Positions 1 to 8,393 of a DNA stretch of 46,606 nt are shown one piece after another. The notes beneath the pieces are model-generated. The model saw nothing but the letters and a program-made list of their open reading frames with translations. It ran no database searches and was not told the origin of the DNA. Source of the stretch: an uncultured Caryophanales bacterium (GTDB taxonomy: Bacteria; Bacillota_I; Bacilli_A; RF39; UBA660); contig CANOYR010000011.1 in NCBI GenBank assembly GCA_947571655.1, positions 1 through 46,606 on the forward strand, in the 5' to 3' direction. The position numbers and the translations under genes were made by a program. Each line of letters opens with the position of its first letter. The stretch's first letter is position 1.

Positions 1-58
1 CATTTTTATTTTTGAAAGATATTCACATATATTTTTATAATTTCTTATATTTTTGCTT

Positions 59-307
59 TCAAAAGTAGTAAATTAGTAGTAAAAATTTAAATATTTTTTG
101 ATGCATAATTTTAAATATTAAAAATACTATGACATTGCACATTATTAAAAGTATAGTCTTATGAGTGGGACTAGTGGCGTAGCCACTAAAGTCTTCGCCA
201 TAATAAGGTATAGTATTACCCTTGTTATGTAGCGTGTAGTATGTATCATAATAATTTTCAATATTTTCTAAAGCATTATTTAATTCATTGTTAATTCTTT
301 CTATCTT
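59..307 (-). pseudogene. Open frame that may be the shifted 3' part of the 291-626 gene
   Basis: On the minus strand a second frame stays open for about 82 codons, from just after a TAA at 308-310 to a TGA at 59-61. Its first 50 residues look like real protein (it includes ENYYDTYYTLHNKG and YYGEDFSGYATSP), and the last 30 are hydrophobic. It has no ATG near its beginning and no ribosome binding site. It starts exactly where the 291-626 gene stops, so a one-base indel near 293-299 would join the two into a protein of about 190 residues. It could also be chance, or the tail of a decayed gene. No family was recognised. Confidence 0.35.
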
Positions 308-757
308 TTATAAGTTTCTTAGTTCTTTTTCTTGTCTCTGAATCAACTACATTAGGCAAACAGTCCATATAACTTAATTGATAAAAATCTGTTTTACTCA
401 TTTGTTCTAGTTCTATTTCATTATTTATATCTGAAATATTATGAATTGCCTCTCTTATATTTTCATTACTTAAACATTCGTTTTCTCTTAAAGTGTCCGC
501 AATTGATGAATGTTTTTCAATTTTGTAGTCAGTCTCTTTATCAAAAGGTATTGTACCTAAATACTTATTTCGTCCTTTTATCTTCTTATTCAAGAATATA
601 TTTTTTATTTTTATTAATTTAATCATATAAGAATTCCTTTCTTAGACACTTATATTATATACTATTTTTCATATAAATTCATAAAATTTTGTTCAAATTA
701 ATATGACAATTAAATATAAATTAACTTTGTTTTAAAAGTAGTAAAATGGTAGTAAAT
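61..757. repeat. Paired direct repeats with GTAGTAAA units around the 291-626 gene
   Basis: Positions 61-84 and 734-757 are 21 of 24 identical. Each copy contains two GTAGTAAA units spaced 11 bases apart, close to one helical turn. The two copies lie about 670 bases apart on either side of the 291-626 gene. They could be protein-binding sites, the scar of an insertion, or chance in very AT-rich DNA. The left copy also overlaps the end of the 59-307 reading frame. Confidence 0.3.
291..626 (-). CDS. Unknown 111-residue charged protein, possibly truncated by a frameshift
   Basis: This is a lysine- and glutamate-rich protein with no signal peptide, membrane segment or motif that I recognise. An AAAGGA ribosome binding site sits about eight bases before the ATG at 626, and a TATAAT box lies at 651-656 further upstream, so transcription into it is plausible. 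The protein ends in KDRKN, and a coding-like frame follows directly in another phase (59-307), so it may be the N-terminal part of a longer broken gene. It lies at the accessory left edge of the window, away from the housekeeping genes. No function is proposed. Confidence 0.5.
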   Translation of the reverse strand: MIKLIKIKNIFLNKKIKGRNKYLGTIPFDKETDYKIEKHSSIADTLRENECLSNENIREAIHNISDINNEIELEQMSKTDFYQLSYMDCLPNVVDSETRKRTKKLIKDRKN

Positions 758-837
758 ATATTCAAATTCATACTTACATCTTTATAAATAAAGAGTTTTT
801 ATAAATAATACGTATTTTTATTATCAAAAACAAAGAA

Positions 838-860
838 GATTATCAAAGATTTTGATAATC
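838..860 (-). terminator. Probable terminator of the lipoprotein gene
   Basis: The arms GATTATCAAA and TTTGATAATC form a ten-base-pair hairpin. On the minus strand it is followed by a T-rich run. It lies about 30 bases downstream of the stop of the lipoprotein gene at 893. Confidence 0.6.
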
Positions 861-892
861 TCACTTGTAAACTGTGATTTTATTTTTTTGTC

Positions 893-1447
893 CTATTGGA
901 GAGATACAATAGAGCATTTACCATCTAAACTATCTGAAAAAGTTGCTCCAAAGGTTTGATTATCTTTTACCCAAATATATCTTTTAAAAGTAGGTGCTTT
1001 AGTCGCTAAATAACCTTCAATTCCTTCAAATTTTTCAACCATTTCTTCATAAGTAAATGTAGTTCCATTTTTTATTGAATTTTGAATATCATAGCAAATC
1101 GATAACTTAAGGTTTTCACTTTTTATTTTGTCTTTGTCCATCGTTGCAGTAATCGTCCCTAAATCATCTTTATACTCCACTTCTATTTTTGATTTTTCTG
1201 TTAATTGCCAAACATAAGCATCTGTTTCATCCTTTTTCTCTCCATCAAAGCCAATGATTTCATTTATTTCTTCGACTTTCATTTCTGGTTCAATTAGTTT
1301 AATGCACTCTTCTGCTTCACAATTACCCTTTGATTTTTCTTCTACCTCGTTTTTTAATTTTTCATTTTCTTTTTGTTCTGTACAACCTGTTGCCATTCCT
1401 AAAATTAAAATGCCCCCTACTAAAATAGTTAATAATTTTTTTTTCAT
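893..1447 (-). CDS. Lipoprotein with two BLIP-like (SmpA/OmlA-like) repeats
   Basis: A start at ATG 1447 is chosen because GGAGG lies seven bases upstream; a TTG six bases earlier is too close to it. The N-terminus has a short basic stretch, a hydrophobic core and a lipobox ending in ATGC, which predicts a lipid-anchored extracellular protein. A charged linker follows, then two similar units that each begin near a cysteine: CIKLIEPEMKVEEINEIIG and CYDIQNSIKNGTTFTYEEMV, each followed by a tryptophan-containing strand. This pattern fits the BLIP-like fold found in small Gram-positive lipoproteins that may bind other proteins. No neighbour hints at the partner. A hairpin at 838-860 ends the transcript. 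Confidence 0.7.
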   Translation of the reverse strand: MKKKLLTILVGGILILGMATGCTEQKENEKLKNEVEEKSKGNCEAEECIKLIEPEMKVEEINEIIGFDGEKKDETDAYVWQLTEKSKIEVEYKDDLGTITATMDKDKIKSENLKLSICYDIQNSIKNGTTFTYEEMVEKFEGIEGYLATKAPTFKRYIWVKDNQTFGATFSDSLDGKCSIVSLQ

Positions 1448-1571
1448 AATCAATCCTCCATTTCAATAACTTTCTTTTTCATTATATCAAAAAATAGTAA
1501 ATCATACATTTATATCTTAAAGTATACTTTTAATTTAGATTATAACTCTATTAGATTTTTTTCATAATCTT

Positions 1572-1940
1572 TTACATAGTATCTAATATTAGTTCTACCT
1601 TTTTGAATGATGATATGGCCTTGGCCTTCACTCTCAAGTTTTTCTTTTGGAGTTCTATTCCTTCTGGATATTTACAATTAAGTTCTCCATTATTTTTTAA
1701 TATTCTCCAATAAGGGGTTTCATCATCTTCTCTTTGATAACTTGCCCAAGCAACTACCGTTGTAAGTTTTCCGAAAGGAACTTTCTTCATTACCTTATCA
1801 TAGAAAATAGGTGGTGCAAAATACATATTATCTCCATCGTATCTTTTAATACTTAGCTCATCTGTTATTTTCATAAATTTAGGCATATCCTTATTATCCT
1901 TAAGCATCGCATTAAAGTCTTTTTTACTTTCATTAGCCAT
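1572..1940 (-). CDS. Alkyltransferase-like (MGMT-family) DNA-binding protein without the reactive cysteine
   Basis: The start is ATG 1940 (MANESKK), with GGAGG ten bases upstream; an ATG seven codons earlier overlaps that site. The central region has the MGMT DNA-binding pattern: KVPFGKLTTVVAWASY resembles the family's VPxGKVTTY segment, and YWRILKNNGELNCKYP replaces the usual PCHRV active site. The alkyl-accepting cysteine is therefore absent. Proteins of this kind (ATL) bind alkylated guanine and flag it for excision repair rather than repairing it themselves. The protein has a longer acidic N-terminus than a minimal ATL. It stands alone, next to a restriction-modification pair transcribed away from it. 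Confidence 0.65.
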   Translation of the reverse strand: MANESKKDFNAMLKDNKDMPKFMKITDELSIKRYDGDNMYFAPPIFYDKVMKKVPFGKLTTVVAWASYQREDDETPYWRILKNNGELNCKYPEGIELQKKNLRVKAKAISSFKKVELILDTM

Positions 1941-2401
1941 CGTTCTTTTTCCTCCACTCAATATAATATATTAAATACTATATTAATACAATAAGATGTT
2001 TTTAAATTTTTTACTAGTTTAGGAATTACTGTTTCCTAATCGTTTTGTTACTTCAATTGTAGTATTTTTTACCGAATTAGTCATGATACTTATCACAACT
2101 TTTATCATTATTATTTTCTTTCTTTGATATCTTACAAATTCAAACCTTTTTTTGTACATTATGTTTTATTTAATCTAAATATTTATTACTTATTATATAA
2201 TTTGGTAGTATTTTAGAAAAATGGATGATTTTTAATAATGGTAAAACCGGTGAAAGATTTTAAAATATAATTATACACAAACATTAAAAAGTGATATAAT
2301 AAATAACTATAATAAATTTATTAAGAAATTAACAGAAACGATAACGACAAATAGCAAATACAATGTTATAATATTTTTATAATTTTTATTGTAAAATATG
2401 T
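1941..2401. other. Intergenic stretch without a supported gene
   Basis: These 460 bases separate the divergent ATL-like and restriction genes. They are very AT-rich and contain TATAAT-like sequences (for example near 2361), one of which probably serves the restriction gene. A 21-codon minus-strand frame at 2019-2084 was seen but is not convincing. Confidence 0.5.
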
Positions 2402-2407
2402 GGAGGG
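2402..2407 (+). promoter_or_regulatory. Ribosome binding site deciding the restriction enzyme start
   Basis: GGAGGG lies five bases before ATG 2413. It is inside the codons that would be used if translation began at ATG 2398, so 2413 is the likely start. Confidence 0.75.
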
Positions 2408-2412
2408 TTACT

Positions 2413-3213
2413 ATGAATTATTGGACAAATCTAAGTATTGAATTTGCTCAACAACGAAATTATTTAGATCAATTATATAAGGTGTACCCTATTACACCAA
2501 ATCTAAGAAGAACAATACCAAAGAATAAAGAAAATAAAGTAAGAAAAGCTTTTAATGATAATAGTAATGTTATGTTAGTTAAAGAATTATTAGAATTAGA
2601 TTTATTTCCAATTAAAGATTCATATGTAGCGTATTTAAAACGTGATAAATCTGCAATTGATAGAAATCCTCAAACAATTAATAGAATTGCAGGGACATTG
2701 TTCCAAATGGGAATTGAAGAAATTATTGATAAATGTACAGAACCAAAAGAAACTAATAGACAAATAGGACCAATGTTTAAGAGATGGATTGATAAGGGTA
2801 CTATTGGTGTCCCTATAATCCATAGTGCAGAAAATTTTTTAAATTATGCTGATAATTGTATTTTTAATGCTTCTGATGCCGAAATGGAAAAATTTGCAAG
2901 AAAATATTTAGGATTTAAAAGAGAAAAAGGAATAGACTTTATAGCAAAATTTAATAATAAATACATAATTGCAGAAGCTAAATTTCTGACAGACATGGGT
3001 GGACATCAAAATGCACAGTTTGATGATGCTGTTAGAACTATGCAATCTTCTTTTGAAGATAAGATTGTGGATAATGCGATTATTCCTATTGCAATAATGG
3101 ATGGAGTTCTTTATATCAATGGATCTTATAAATTATACAAGTATCTTCAAAATAATCCTGAACAAATAATTATATCTACATTATTATTAAGAGAATTTTT
3201 ATATTCTTTATAG
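2413..3213 (+). CDS. Type II restriction endonuclease, PD-(D/E)xK type
   Basis: The protein has 266 residues from the start chosen by its ribosome binding site. The catalytic core can be read as GID (Asp165), then EAK (Glu178, Lys180) in GIDFIAKFNNKYIIAEAKF, followed by FLTDMGGHQNAQFDDA. This is the D-x12-ExK arrangement of many type II enzymes. The GGHQNAQF segment reminds me of the Tsp45I-type restriction family, though I cannot verify the specificity. It ends nine bases before an adenine/cytosine methyltransferase gene that would protect the host's own sites, so the two form a restriction-modification operon. A weak TATAAT-type promoter lies around 2361. Confidence 0.8.
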   Translation: MNYWTNLSIEFAQQRNYLDQLYKVYPITPNLRRTIPKNKENKVRKAFNDNSNVMLVKELLELDLFPIKDSYVAYLKRDKSAIDRNPQTINRIAGTLFQMGIEEIIDKCTEPKETNRQIGPMFKRWIDKGTIGVPIIHSAENFLNYADNCIFNASDAEMEKFARKYLGFKREKGIDFIAKFNNKYIIAEAKFLTDMGGHQNAQFDDAVRTMQSSFEDKIVDNAIIPIAIMDGVLYINGSYKLYKYLQNNPEQIIISTLLLREFLYSL

Positions 3214-3222
3214 GAGTACATT

Positions 3223-4347
3223 ATGGAATTGAAATTTGATAATAAATTATCTGAGAAGCAAATATTATCAAATGCTAGTAAAGTAAAAAGTAATTTTGTC
3301 TTATCTGATGAAAATTCATTATTATTCAAAGGAGATAATTTTCAAGTTTTATCTATTTTGTTAAATAAATTTAAGAATAAAATTAACTTGATATATATTG
3401 ATCCCCCCTTTAATACAGAACAAGAATTTTTTATTTCAGAAGATGGGAGAGCAAACTCTATTAGCCATTCAAAAAATGATATTATTGCATATTCAGATAA
3501 AATGAGTACAGATGAATATTTAGAGTTTATCAGAGAAAGATTAATTTTATTAAGAGAACTACTTTCAGATGAGGGCTCTATATATTTACATATAGATTAT
3601 AAAATCGGGCACTATATAAAAATTATAATGGACGAGGTATTTGGAAAAGAAAATTTTAGAAATGATATTGCAAGAATTAAGTCCAACCCTAAAAATTTTT
3701 TCAGAAAAGCTTATGGTAACGAAAAAGATTTAATTCTTTTCTATACTAAAAATTATAAAAAAAATATTTGGAATGATATCAAAGTTCCCTTAGATAAAAA
3801 TGAAATTGCAAATAGATTTAATAAATTAGATGTTAATGGAAGAAGATATACTACGATTCCTCTTCATGCACCAGGTGAAACAAAAAATGGACCAACTTCA
3901 AAATCTTGGAGAAATATTTCTGTTCCAAAAGGTCGTCATTGGAGAACAACTCCAGAAGAGTTTGATAAAATGGATGAGGCGGGTTTAATTGAATGGTCTT
4001 CAACAGGAAATCCAAGAATTAAAAAATATGCAGATGAGCATACTGGAAAAAAAATACAAGATATATGGAGATTTAAAGATCCACAAAAACCTAAGTATCC
4101 AACAGAAAAAAATAGCCAAATGTTAGAACAAATTATACTACAATCATCCAAAAAAAATGATTATGTATTAGATTGTTTTGCTGGTTCAGGCTCAACATTA
4201 AAAGCATCTAGCAAGTTAGATAGAAAATGGATTGGTGTTGATAGTTCTGATGTTGCCATTAGTATTATAAAAGACCAGAAATTAGGAAATTATAATTACT
4301 ATGATCTTGAGAATGATATTCAAGAAGAAATTAAGAATACAATTTAA
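3223..4347 (+). CDS. DNA methyltransferase of the restriction-modification pair (beta class)
   Basis: This enzyme transfers methyl groups from S-adenosylmethionine to DNA. The catalytic motif IV, DPPF, is at residues 60-63, and the AdoMet-binding motif CFAGSGST is near residues 316-324. This order (catalytic motif first) marks the beta class of N6-adenine or N4-cytosine methylases. TAGGAG, formed partly by the stop of the restriction gene, is the ribosome binding site, so translation is probably coupled. The stop at 4345-4347 may be premature: an adjacent frame stays open and acidic to 4421. It probably modifies the sequence cut by the 2413-3213 enzyme. Confidence 0.85.
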   Translation: MELKFDNKLSEKQILSNASKVKSNFVLSDENSLLFKGDNFQVLSILLNKFKNKINLIYIDPPFNTEQEFFISEDGRANSISHSKNDIIAYSDKMSTDEYLEFIRERLILLRELLSDEGSIYLHIDYKIGHYIKIIMDEVFGKENFRNDIARIKSNPKNFFRKAYGNEKDLILFYTKNYKKNIWNDIKVPLDKNEIANRFNKLDVNGRRYTTIPLHAPGETKNGPTSKSWRNISVPKGRHWRTTPEEFDKMDEAGLIEWSSTGNPRIKKYADEHTGKKIQDIWRFKDPQKPKYPTEKNSQMLEQIILQSSKKNDYVLDCFAGSGSTLKASSKLDRKWIGVDSSDVAISIIKDQKLGNYNYYDLENDIQEEIKNTI

Positions 4348-4421
4348 AAGATGAATTTTATCAGCAAACAAGTGAAGAAATTTATCAAGATTATGATTAT
4401 GAATATTTAAGAAAACTATGA
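4341..4421 (+). pseudogene. Out-of-phase acidic tail after the methyltransferase
   Basis: One base back from the methyltransferase frame (-1 phase), codons run from 4341 to a TGA at 4419-4421 and encode NLKDEFYQQTSEEIY followed by QDYDYEYLRKL. The composition is protein-like and it directly continues the acidic end of the methyltransferase, so the stop at 4345 may come from a one-base indel. No classic slippery site is present. It could also be the end of a separate lost gene. Confidence 0.35.
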
Positions 4422-4640
4422 AAATAATTTAGAATATTATAAATTAAACTTAATATTTTAATATGATGATTTCTTCTAAAAAATAGCAATTAAGTCCTTT
4501 TATAAATGTCTATGATTAAGAAATAGGTGTTCTTAAGAAACAACTGTGGTATTTATTAAAAGAATTATTAATAATATTTGATGTATATGCTAAAATTATA
4601 AAGTTCCCTTTTAAGAATCTCCTCACTTTCTTTTGAACAT
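4422..4640. other. Intergenic stretch, nothing recognised
   Basis: This AT-rich spacer lies between the convergent methyltransferase and tRNA transcripts. No open frame with a ribosome binding site and no clear terminator for the plus-strand operon was found. Confidence 0.4.
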
Positions 4641-4671
4641 TAAAAAAATCAATTCCATTTCTAGAATTGAT
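4641..4671 (-). terminator. Terminator of the tRNA transcript
   Basis: The arms ATCAATTC and GAATTGAT form an eight-base-pair hairpin. On the minus strand it is followed directly by seven T residues. It lies about 47 bases after the end of tRNA-Leu. Confidence 0.75.
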
Positions 4672-4717
4672 ATTTATCATTAAGCTCTAACTATAAAAGT
4701 TCGAGCAGATTCTTCTC

Positions 4718-4803
4718 TGGTGCAAGAAAAGGGATTTGAACCCTTACAGTTTAAAACTACTAGCGCCTGAAGCTAGTGCGTCTACCTATTCCGCCATTCT
4801 CGC
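4718..4803 (-). tRNA. tRNA-Leu (anticodon CAG)
   Basis: The minus strand folds as a class II tRNA of 86 bases including an encoded CCA. The acceptor arms are GCGAGAA and TTCTTGC with one G-U pair. The anticodon stem CTAGC/GCTAG encloses the loop TTCAGGC, giving CAG, which reads CUG. A long variable arm and a TTCAAATC T-loop are present. It lies 50 bases downstream of tRNA-Arg in the same direction, so the two are probably cotranscribed. Confidence 0.92.
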
Positions 4804-4853
4804 AAGAAATATATTAAAGCTTAATTTTAGTAAATTAAGTCTGCTGTTCCACC

Positions 4854-4928
4854 TGGTGTCCTCGGTAGGAATCGAACCTACATTTGATCCTTAGGAGGGA
4901 TCTACACTATCCATTATGTTACGAGGAC
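4854..4928 (-). tRNA. tRNA-Arg (anticodon CCT)
   Basis: The minus strand folds as a tRNA of 75 bases with an encoded CCA. The acceptor arms GTCCTCG and CGAGGAC pair perfectly. The anticodon stem GATCC/GGATC encloses CTCCTAA, giving CCT, which reads AGG. The T-loop is TTCGATT. A TATAAT box at 4946-4951 on the minus strand is correctly placed to start the two-tRNA transcript about ten bases before this gene. Confidence 0.93.
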
Positions 4929-4945
4929 ATAAAAATTCATAAGAT

Positions 4946-4951
4946 ATTATA
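4946..4951 (-). promoter_or_regulatory. -10 box of the tRNA-Arg/tRNA-Leu transcript
   Basis: TATAAT on the minus strand lies 17 bases upstream of the tRNA-Arg gene. No strong -35 box is visible at the standard distance, which is common for stable RNA promoters only when other elements help, so the assignment is moderate. Confidence 0.5.
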
Positions 4952-5010
4952 GCATACTTTTACTCTTCTTATGGTAATTTTTTATTGCTTTCTTTGAAAT
5001 TATTCAATTC

Positions 5011-5517
5011 CTATCTTAGATAATTAACGAAACATACAAACATAAATGACATAGCAGCTGATAACTGATGTCTTGTCGCATAGCATTTTTCACTAATAGA
5101 AACAACATCATCGACAATATCTACTAACCAACTTTCAAAATATTTCGGAACTTTTGGTATTACTGGGAACATATGAGTTTTGATAATATCACTTTCCATA
5201 TCTGTTAATTCAAAATACTTTTTTGCATTCTCTAAGGCATATTCTGGATGTTTCATTAACGTTTTTAGTTTAACTTTTCTATTTACTTTGTCATTTTCTT
5301 CAAAGAAGAAGTCATGTAATAGTGCCGCTCTTGCGATTTGACGATAGTCTAAAGTAAATACTTTCCCAATTTTATAAGAATAATAGGATACTCTTAATGA
5401 GTGGTCCATTCTATTATTTCCATGATGAACAATGGATTCCAGTCTTTTAAACTCTTTATTTTCTAAGATATCTTGAACTAGAGCTATGTAATCCTTCTTA
5501 TCTGTATGGTTTTTCAT
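5011..5517 (-). CDS. HD-domain phosphohydrolase
   Basis: This 168-residue cytoplasmic protein carries the HD metal-binding signature: an early histidine in MDHSLRVSYYSYKIG, then LLHDFFFEE, then HPEYALENAKKYF and IIKTHMFP. HD proteins of this size usually hydrolyse phosphate esters of nucleotides or act on nucleotide second messengers; the substrate cannot be read here. GAGGTG lies five bases before the ATG. It ends just upstream of the tRNA promoter on the same strand and stands apart from comEC, which has its own terminator, so it is probably a single-gene unit. Confidence 0.8.
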   Translation of the reverse strand: MKNHTDKKDYIALVQDILENKEFKRLESIVHHGNNRMDHSLRVSYYSYKIGKVFTLDYRQIARAALLHDFFFEENDKVNRKVKLKTLMKHPEYALENAKKYFELTDMESDIIKTHMFPVIPKVPKYFESWLVDIVDDVVSISEKCYATRHQLSAAMSFMFVCFVNYLR

Positions 5518-5581
5518 ATATTCACCTCAATAAATTTTACTCCAATCTTTTTTATTATAACACAAAAACAAAATTATCAAT

Positions 5582-5604
5582 AAAAAAAGGAGAAATTTCT
5601 CCTT
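5582..5604 (-). terminator. Terminator of the SEDS-comEA-comEC transcript
   Basis: AAGGAGAAATTTCTCCTT is a perfect nine-base-pair palindrome. On the minus strand it runs into seven T residues. It lies about 40 bases after comEC. Confidence 0.8.
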
Positions 5605-5643
5605 AATCTATGTAAAGCGCTCTTTCAAGCGACTTACTATATA

Positions 5644-7725
5644 CTATGGCGGAAATAAGAAAAAAGTTACATTTTTTTGAAATTTTATTAAAATACTTCC
5701 ATGCACACTTGTCATATATACTTCCTTTGAAATTTCTTTTAAGTGATTGACTACACTTAAATTGGGATGTCCATAGTGATTATTGAGTCCAACTGATATT
5801 AAAGAATAGATGGGCTTTGTTTTTTGTAAAAAGGAAAATTGAGAGCTAGTCTGTGAACCATGGTGCCCCACTTTTAAAAAAAGAAGTTTAGGTAATTCAT
5901 AGTTTTCCATTATATATTTTTCAGTTTGAATACTAGCATCTCCCATTAAAAGAAAGTAGTTCTTTTCTATTTTTCCAAGAAGTACAATACTACTATCATT
6001 TTCTGTTTCCATTTTTTTATTTAAAGAGAAAAAGGTAAATTTACCAATCGAAAATACTGATTTTTCGCTTAATGTTGTATAAGGGATTTTTTTGTTTTGT
6101 AATTGATTGATGATACGTTTTTCTTCTTTCGTAAAACTTCCTTCATTCAAGTAAACCTTTTTTATTGGAAATTTTTCAATTAATGGATATGCTTCCCCTA
6201 AATGGTCATAATCTCCGTGGGTTAAACAAAGAATATCGATTTTTCTAATTCCTAAGGATTGAAGAAGTAGGTTTAGTTTTTTCGTATAAATTTCTCCTTG
6301 ATTGTTAAAAAAGCTTCCGCCTGTATCTACTAACATTGTTTGATTGTTTGAGTGTATTAATAAGGAATCTCCTTGACCTACATCAATCATTAGAAAATAG
6401 GACTGTGGAAAAAGAAAGTTCCAATGATAAAGGATAAATATTAAAAGTAGAATTCCACTAATTGCCTTCTTTCTTTTGATATTCTTTATAATTAAAAATA
6501 GGAAAATATAATATACAACTATCCACCACCATGGTGGACGATGAAAGATAAAAATAAGAGTATCCAAACTTGAGAGAAATTTTGAAAGAACTTCAAATAT
6601 TTTTCCTAAATAAAAAGCAGGAAAAGATAAGAGAGGAAAAAAGAAAGATAGCACTTGAAGTGGAAAAAAAATTATTGTAACAAATGGAATCAAAATTAGA
6701 TTCCATAAAATACTTAATAAATTTGTAGAATAATAATAGTTTAAAGTTAATGGTAAACTAATGATAAAAGCTAGAATTGAAAGAAAAATGGAACTACCTA
6801 TTTTTGTTTTTTTAGAAAAAAAAGTTTTTGATTCCCATAGAAAAAAGCTAAGAACCGTTGAAAATTGGAATCCTGCATCAAATATATAGAATGGCTTAGA
6901 AAATAAAATAATACTAATCATATAAAGAAAACATCGATTTTTTGACCAATTTAATTGATAACATTTGGAAAATGTGATTAGTTCAAAAAGAAGAAATGCA
7001 CGATATGCTGAAGGAATAAAGTCTATCAGATATAAGTAACTAAATAGGATTGTACTTAATATTAATAAAGAAAAAGGAGAGTCTTTTTTCTTTCTAATTA
7101 TTAAATGAGAAATTCCTAAAGCTAATAGAGAAAAGTGCATTCCCGAAATAGAAAATAAATGACTAATTCCATTTATTCGAAAACTCTCTTTCATAGATTC
7201 CTCTATCTTAGAAGAATCACCTAATAAAAATAAAGAAAGATAATTTTGATTTTTTCTTTTAGAAATTACGGTTGTTATTTTTCTTTTTATATTTAATATT
7301 TTGTCTTTACTTCTACCTATAACGGTGATTTGATTTGCTTGAAATATAACTTTTTCTCTATGGTACCATAGATAGTATTTATAATTAAAACCATTCAAAA
7401 TGGTATTTTTTTTCGGTGTTTTAAATTTCCCAAAGACTACTACCTGATCCCCTACTTTTATTTCTTTTTTTTGATTTAAGAATATTCGAAGATTCGATTT
7501 TTTCTTTTTATGAATCCATATTTCTACTGTTTTTTCTTTTTCTTTTTCTTTCACTTTGACAACAATACCTGTTATCTTTTTATCTGTTTCCTTCCATGTA
7601 GATGGAAGTGGTCTTGTAACTTGATAAAAACAAGATAAAAGTGCAAGAAAAAAGATTCCTCCTGAAAAGAAATTAGAGGATAATATATGGCTCCAATTGC
7701 GCAAAAATTGTATCTCCAATCCCAT
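5644..7725 (-). CDS. comEC: ComEC/Rec2 DNA uptake channel protein
   Basis: ComEC forms the membrane channel that carries single-stranded DNA into competent cells. The 693-residue protein shows the three usual parts: an N-terminal soluble DUF4131/OB-like region after two membrane segments, a long multi-pass competence domain (FSISGMHFSLLALGISHLI), and a C-terminal metallo-beta-lactamase domain with VGQGDSLLI and the metal motif THGDYDH. Later motifs include GDA and VGHHGS. The start overlaps comEA by 53 bases, and only a weak GGTGGAAG precedes the ATG, so translation is probably coupled. The metal site looks intact, so this should be a full-length, working type. Confidence 0.93.
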   Translation of the reverse strand: MGLEIQFLRNWSHILSSNFFSGGIFFLALLSCFYQVTRPLPSTWKETDKKITGIVVKVKEKEKEKTVEIWIHKKKKSNLRIFLNQKKEIKVGDQVVVFGKFKTPKKNTILNGFNYKYYLWYHREKVIFQANQITVIGRSKDKILNIKRKITTVISKRKNQNYLSLFLLGDSSKIEESMKESFRINGISHLFSISGMHFSLLALGISHLIIRKKKDSPFSLLILSTILFSYLYLIDFIPSAYRAFLLFELITFSKCYQLNWSKNRCFLYMISIILFSKPFYIFDAGFQFSTVLSFFLWESKTFFSKKTKIGSSIFLSILAFIISLPLTLNYYYSTNLLSILWNLILIPFVTIIFFPLQVLSFFFPLLSFPAFYLGKIFEVLSKFLSSLDTLIFIFHRPPWWWIVVYYIFLFLIIKNIKRKKAISGILLLIFILYHWNFLFPQSYFLMIDVGQGDSLLIHSNNQTMLVDTGGSFFNNQGEIYTKKLNLLLQSLGIRKIDILCLTHGDYDHLGEAYPLIEKFPIKKVYLNEGSFTKEEKRIINQLQNKKIPYTTLSEKSVFSIGKFTFFSLNKKMETENDSSIVLLGKIEKNYFLLMGDASIQTEKYIMENYELPKLLFLKVGHHGSQTSSQFSFLQKTKPIYSLISVGLNNHYGHPNLSVVNHLKEISKEVYMTSVHGSILIKFQKNVTFFLFPP

Positions 7726-8371
7726 TTACATTTAATAATTCTTCCACCTGTTGAAATCCTCCATTTTGCTCTCGATAACTGATAATTGCCTGAGCCTTAC
7801 TTTCTCCAATCCCAGGTAAAGTCATTAATTCTTCTAAATTTCCTTGATTGATGGAAACTTTTGAGCTTTCTTCAGAAGAATTTTCTCCCTCATTTATACA
7901 GGCATCATTAACAATTGGAGTATTAGGACACTCAACTTCTTTCCATTGCTTTTTTTCTTCATTTTGTAATGCTAGAATTTCTTCTTTAGTATAAATAATA
8001 ATTACCATTTCATCTTCTACTTTTTTACTAAGATTAATTAATGAAACATCTGCATTTTCTTTTAATCCCTTTGCTAGATTGATTACATCCTGTACCCTTT
8101 TCCCCTCTTCCACCTCATAAACTCCTGGTTCTTCAATTGCACCCTTGATGTCTACAGTGATTATTTTGGTTTCTATTTCTACTATATCTAATTCTTCTTT
8201 TGGTTCTTTTAGTTCTATTTCAAATTCTTCTACTTTCTTTTTTTCTTCCTTTATAGAATCATATTTTAAATAATAATAGGAAAGCGCTACTAAACACCCT
8301 ATTAAAAGAACTCCTAAAATTATTAGAATTGTTTTTCTGTTTTCCTCTATCCAATAACGTATTTGTATCAT
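7673..8371 (-). CDS. comEA: ComEA-type DNA receptor
   Basis: ComEA binds incoming double-stranded DNA at the cell surface and delivers it to ComEC. The 232-residue protein has one N-terminal membrane anchor, a charged stalk, an SLBB-type domain (VDIKGAIEEPGVYEVEEG) around residues 72-130, and C-terminal helix-hairpin-helix motifs (LMTLPGIGESKAQAIISYR and LLNVNGIGDTIFAQL). AGGAGG lies nine bases before the ATG. The gene starts 22 bases after the SEDS gene and overlaps comEC, so all three form one transcript. Confidence 0.92.
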   Translation of the reverse strand: MIQIRYWIEENRKTILIILGVLLIGCLVALSYYYLKYDSIKEEKKKVEEFEIELKEPKEELDIVEIETKIITVDIKGAIEEPGVYEVEEGKRVQDVINLAKGLKENADVSLINLSKKVEDEMVIIIYTKEEILALQNEEKKQWKEVECPNTPIVNDACINEGENSSEESSKVSINQGNLEELMTLPGIGESKAQAIISYREQNGGFQQVEELLNVNGIGDTIFAQLEPYIIL

Positions 8372-8393
8372 AAAAAATAACCTCCTAATAAGA

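Noticed and set aside
160-240. Hairpins around GTGGCGTAGCCAC that looked like a transfer origin
   Set aside because: The region reads as protein-like sequence on the minus strand, so a codon-based origin of the repeats is simpler.
2019-2084. A 21-codon minus-strand frame starting MTNSVKNTTIEV
   Set aside because: It is very short, has only a weak GTGATAA upstream and no recognised family.
4820-4839. CTTAATTT/AAATTAAG hairpin between the two tRNA genes
   Set aside because: No T run follows on the minus strand, so it is not called a terminator; it may only be a processing structure.
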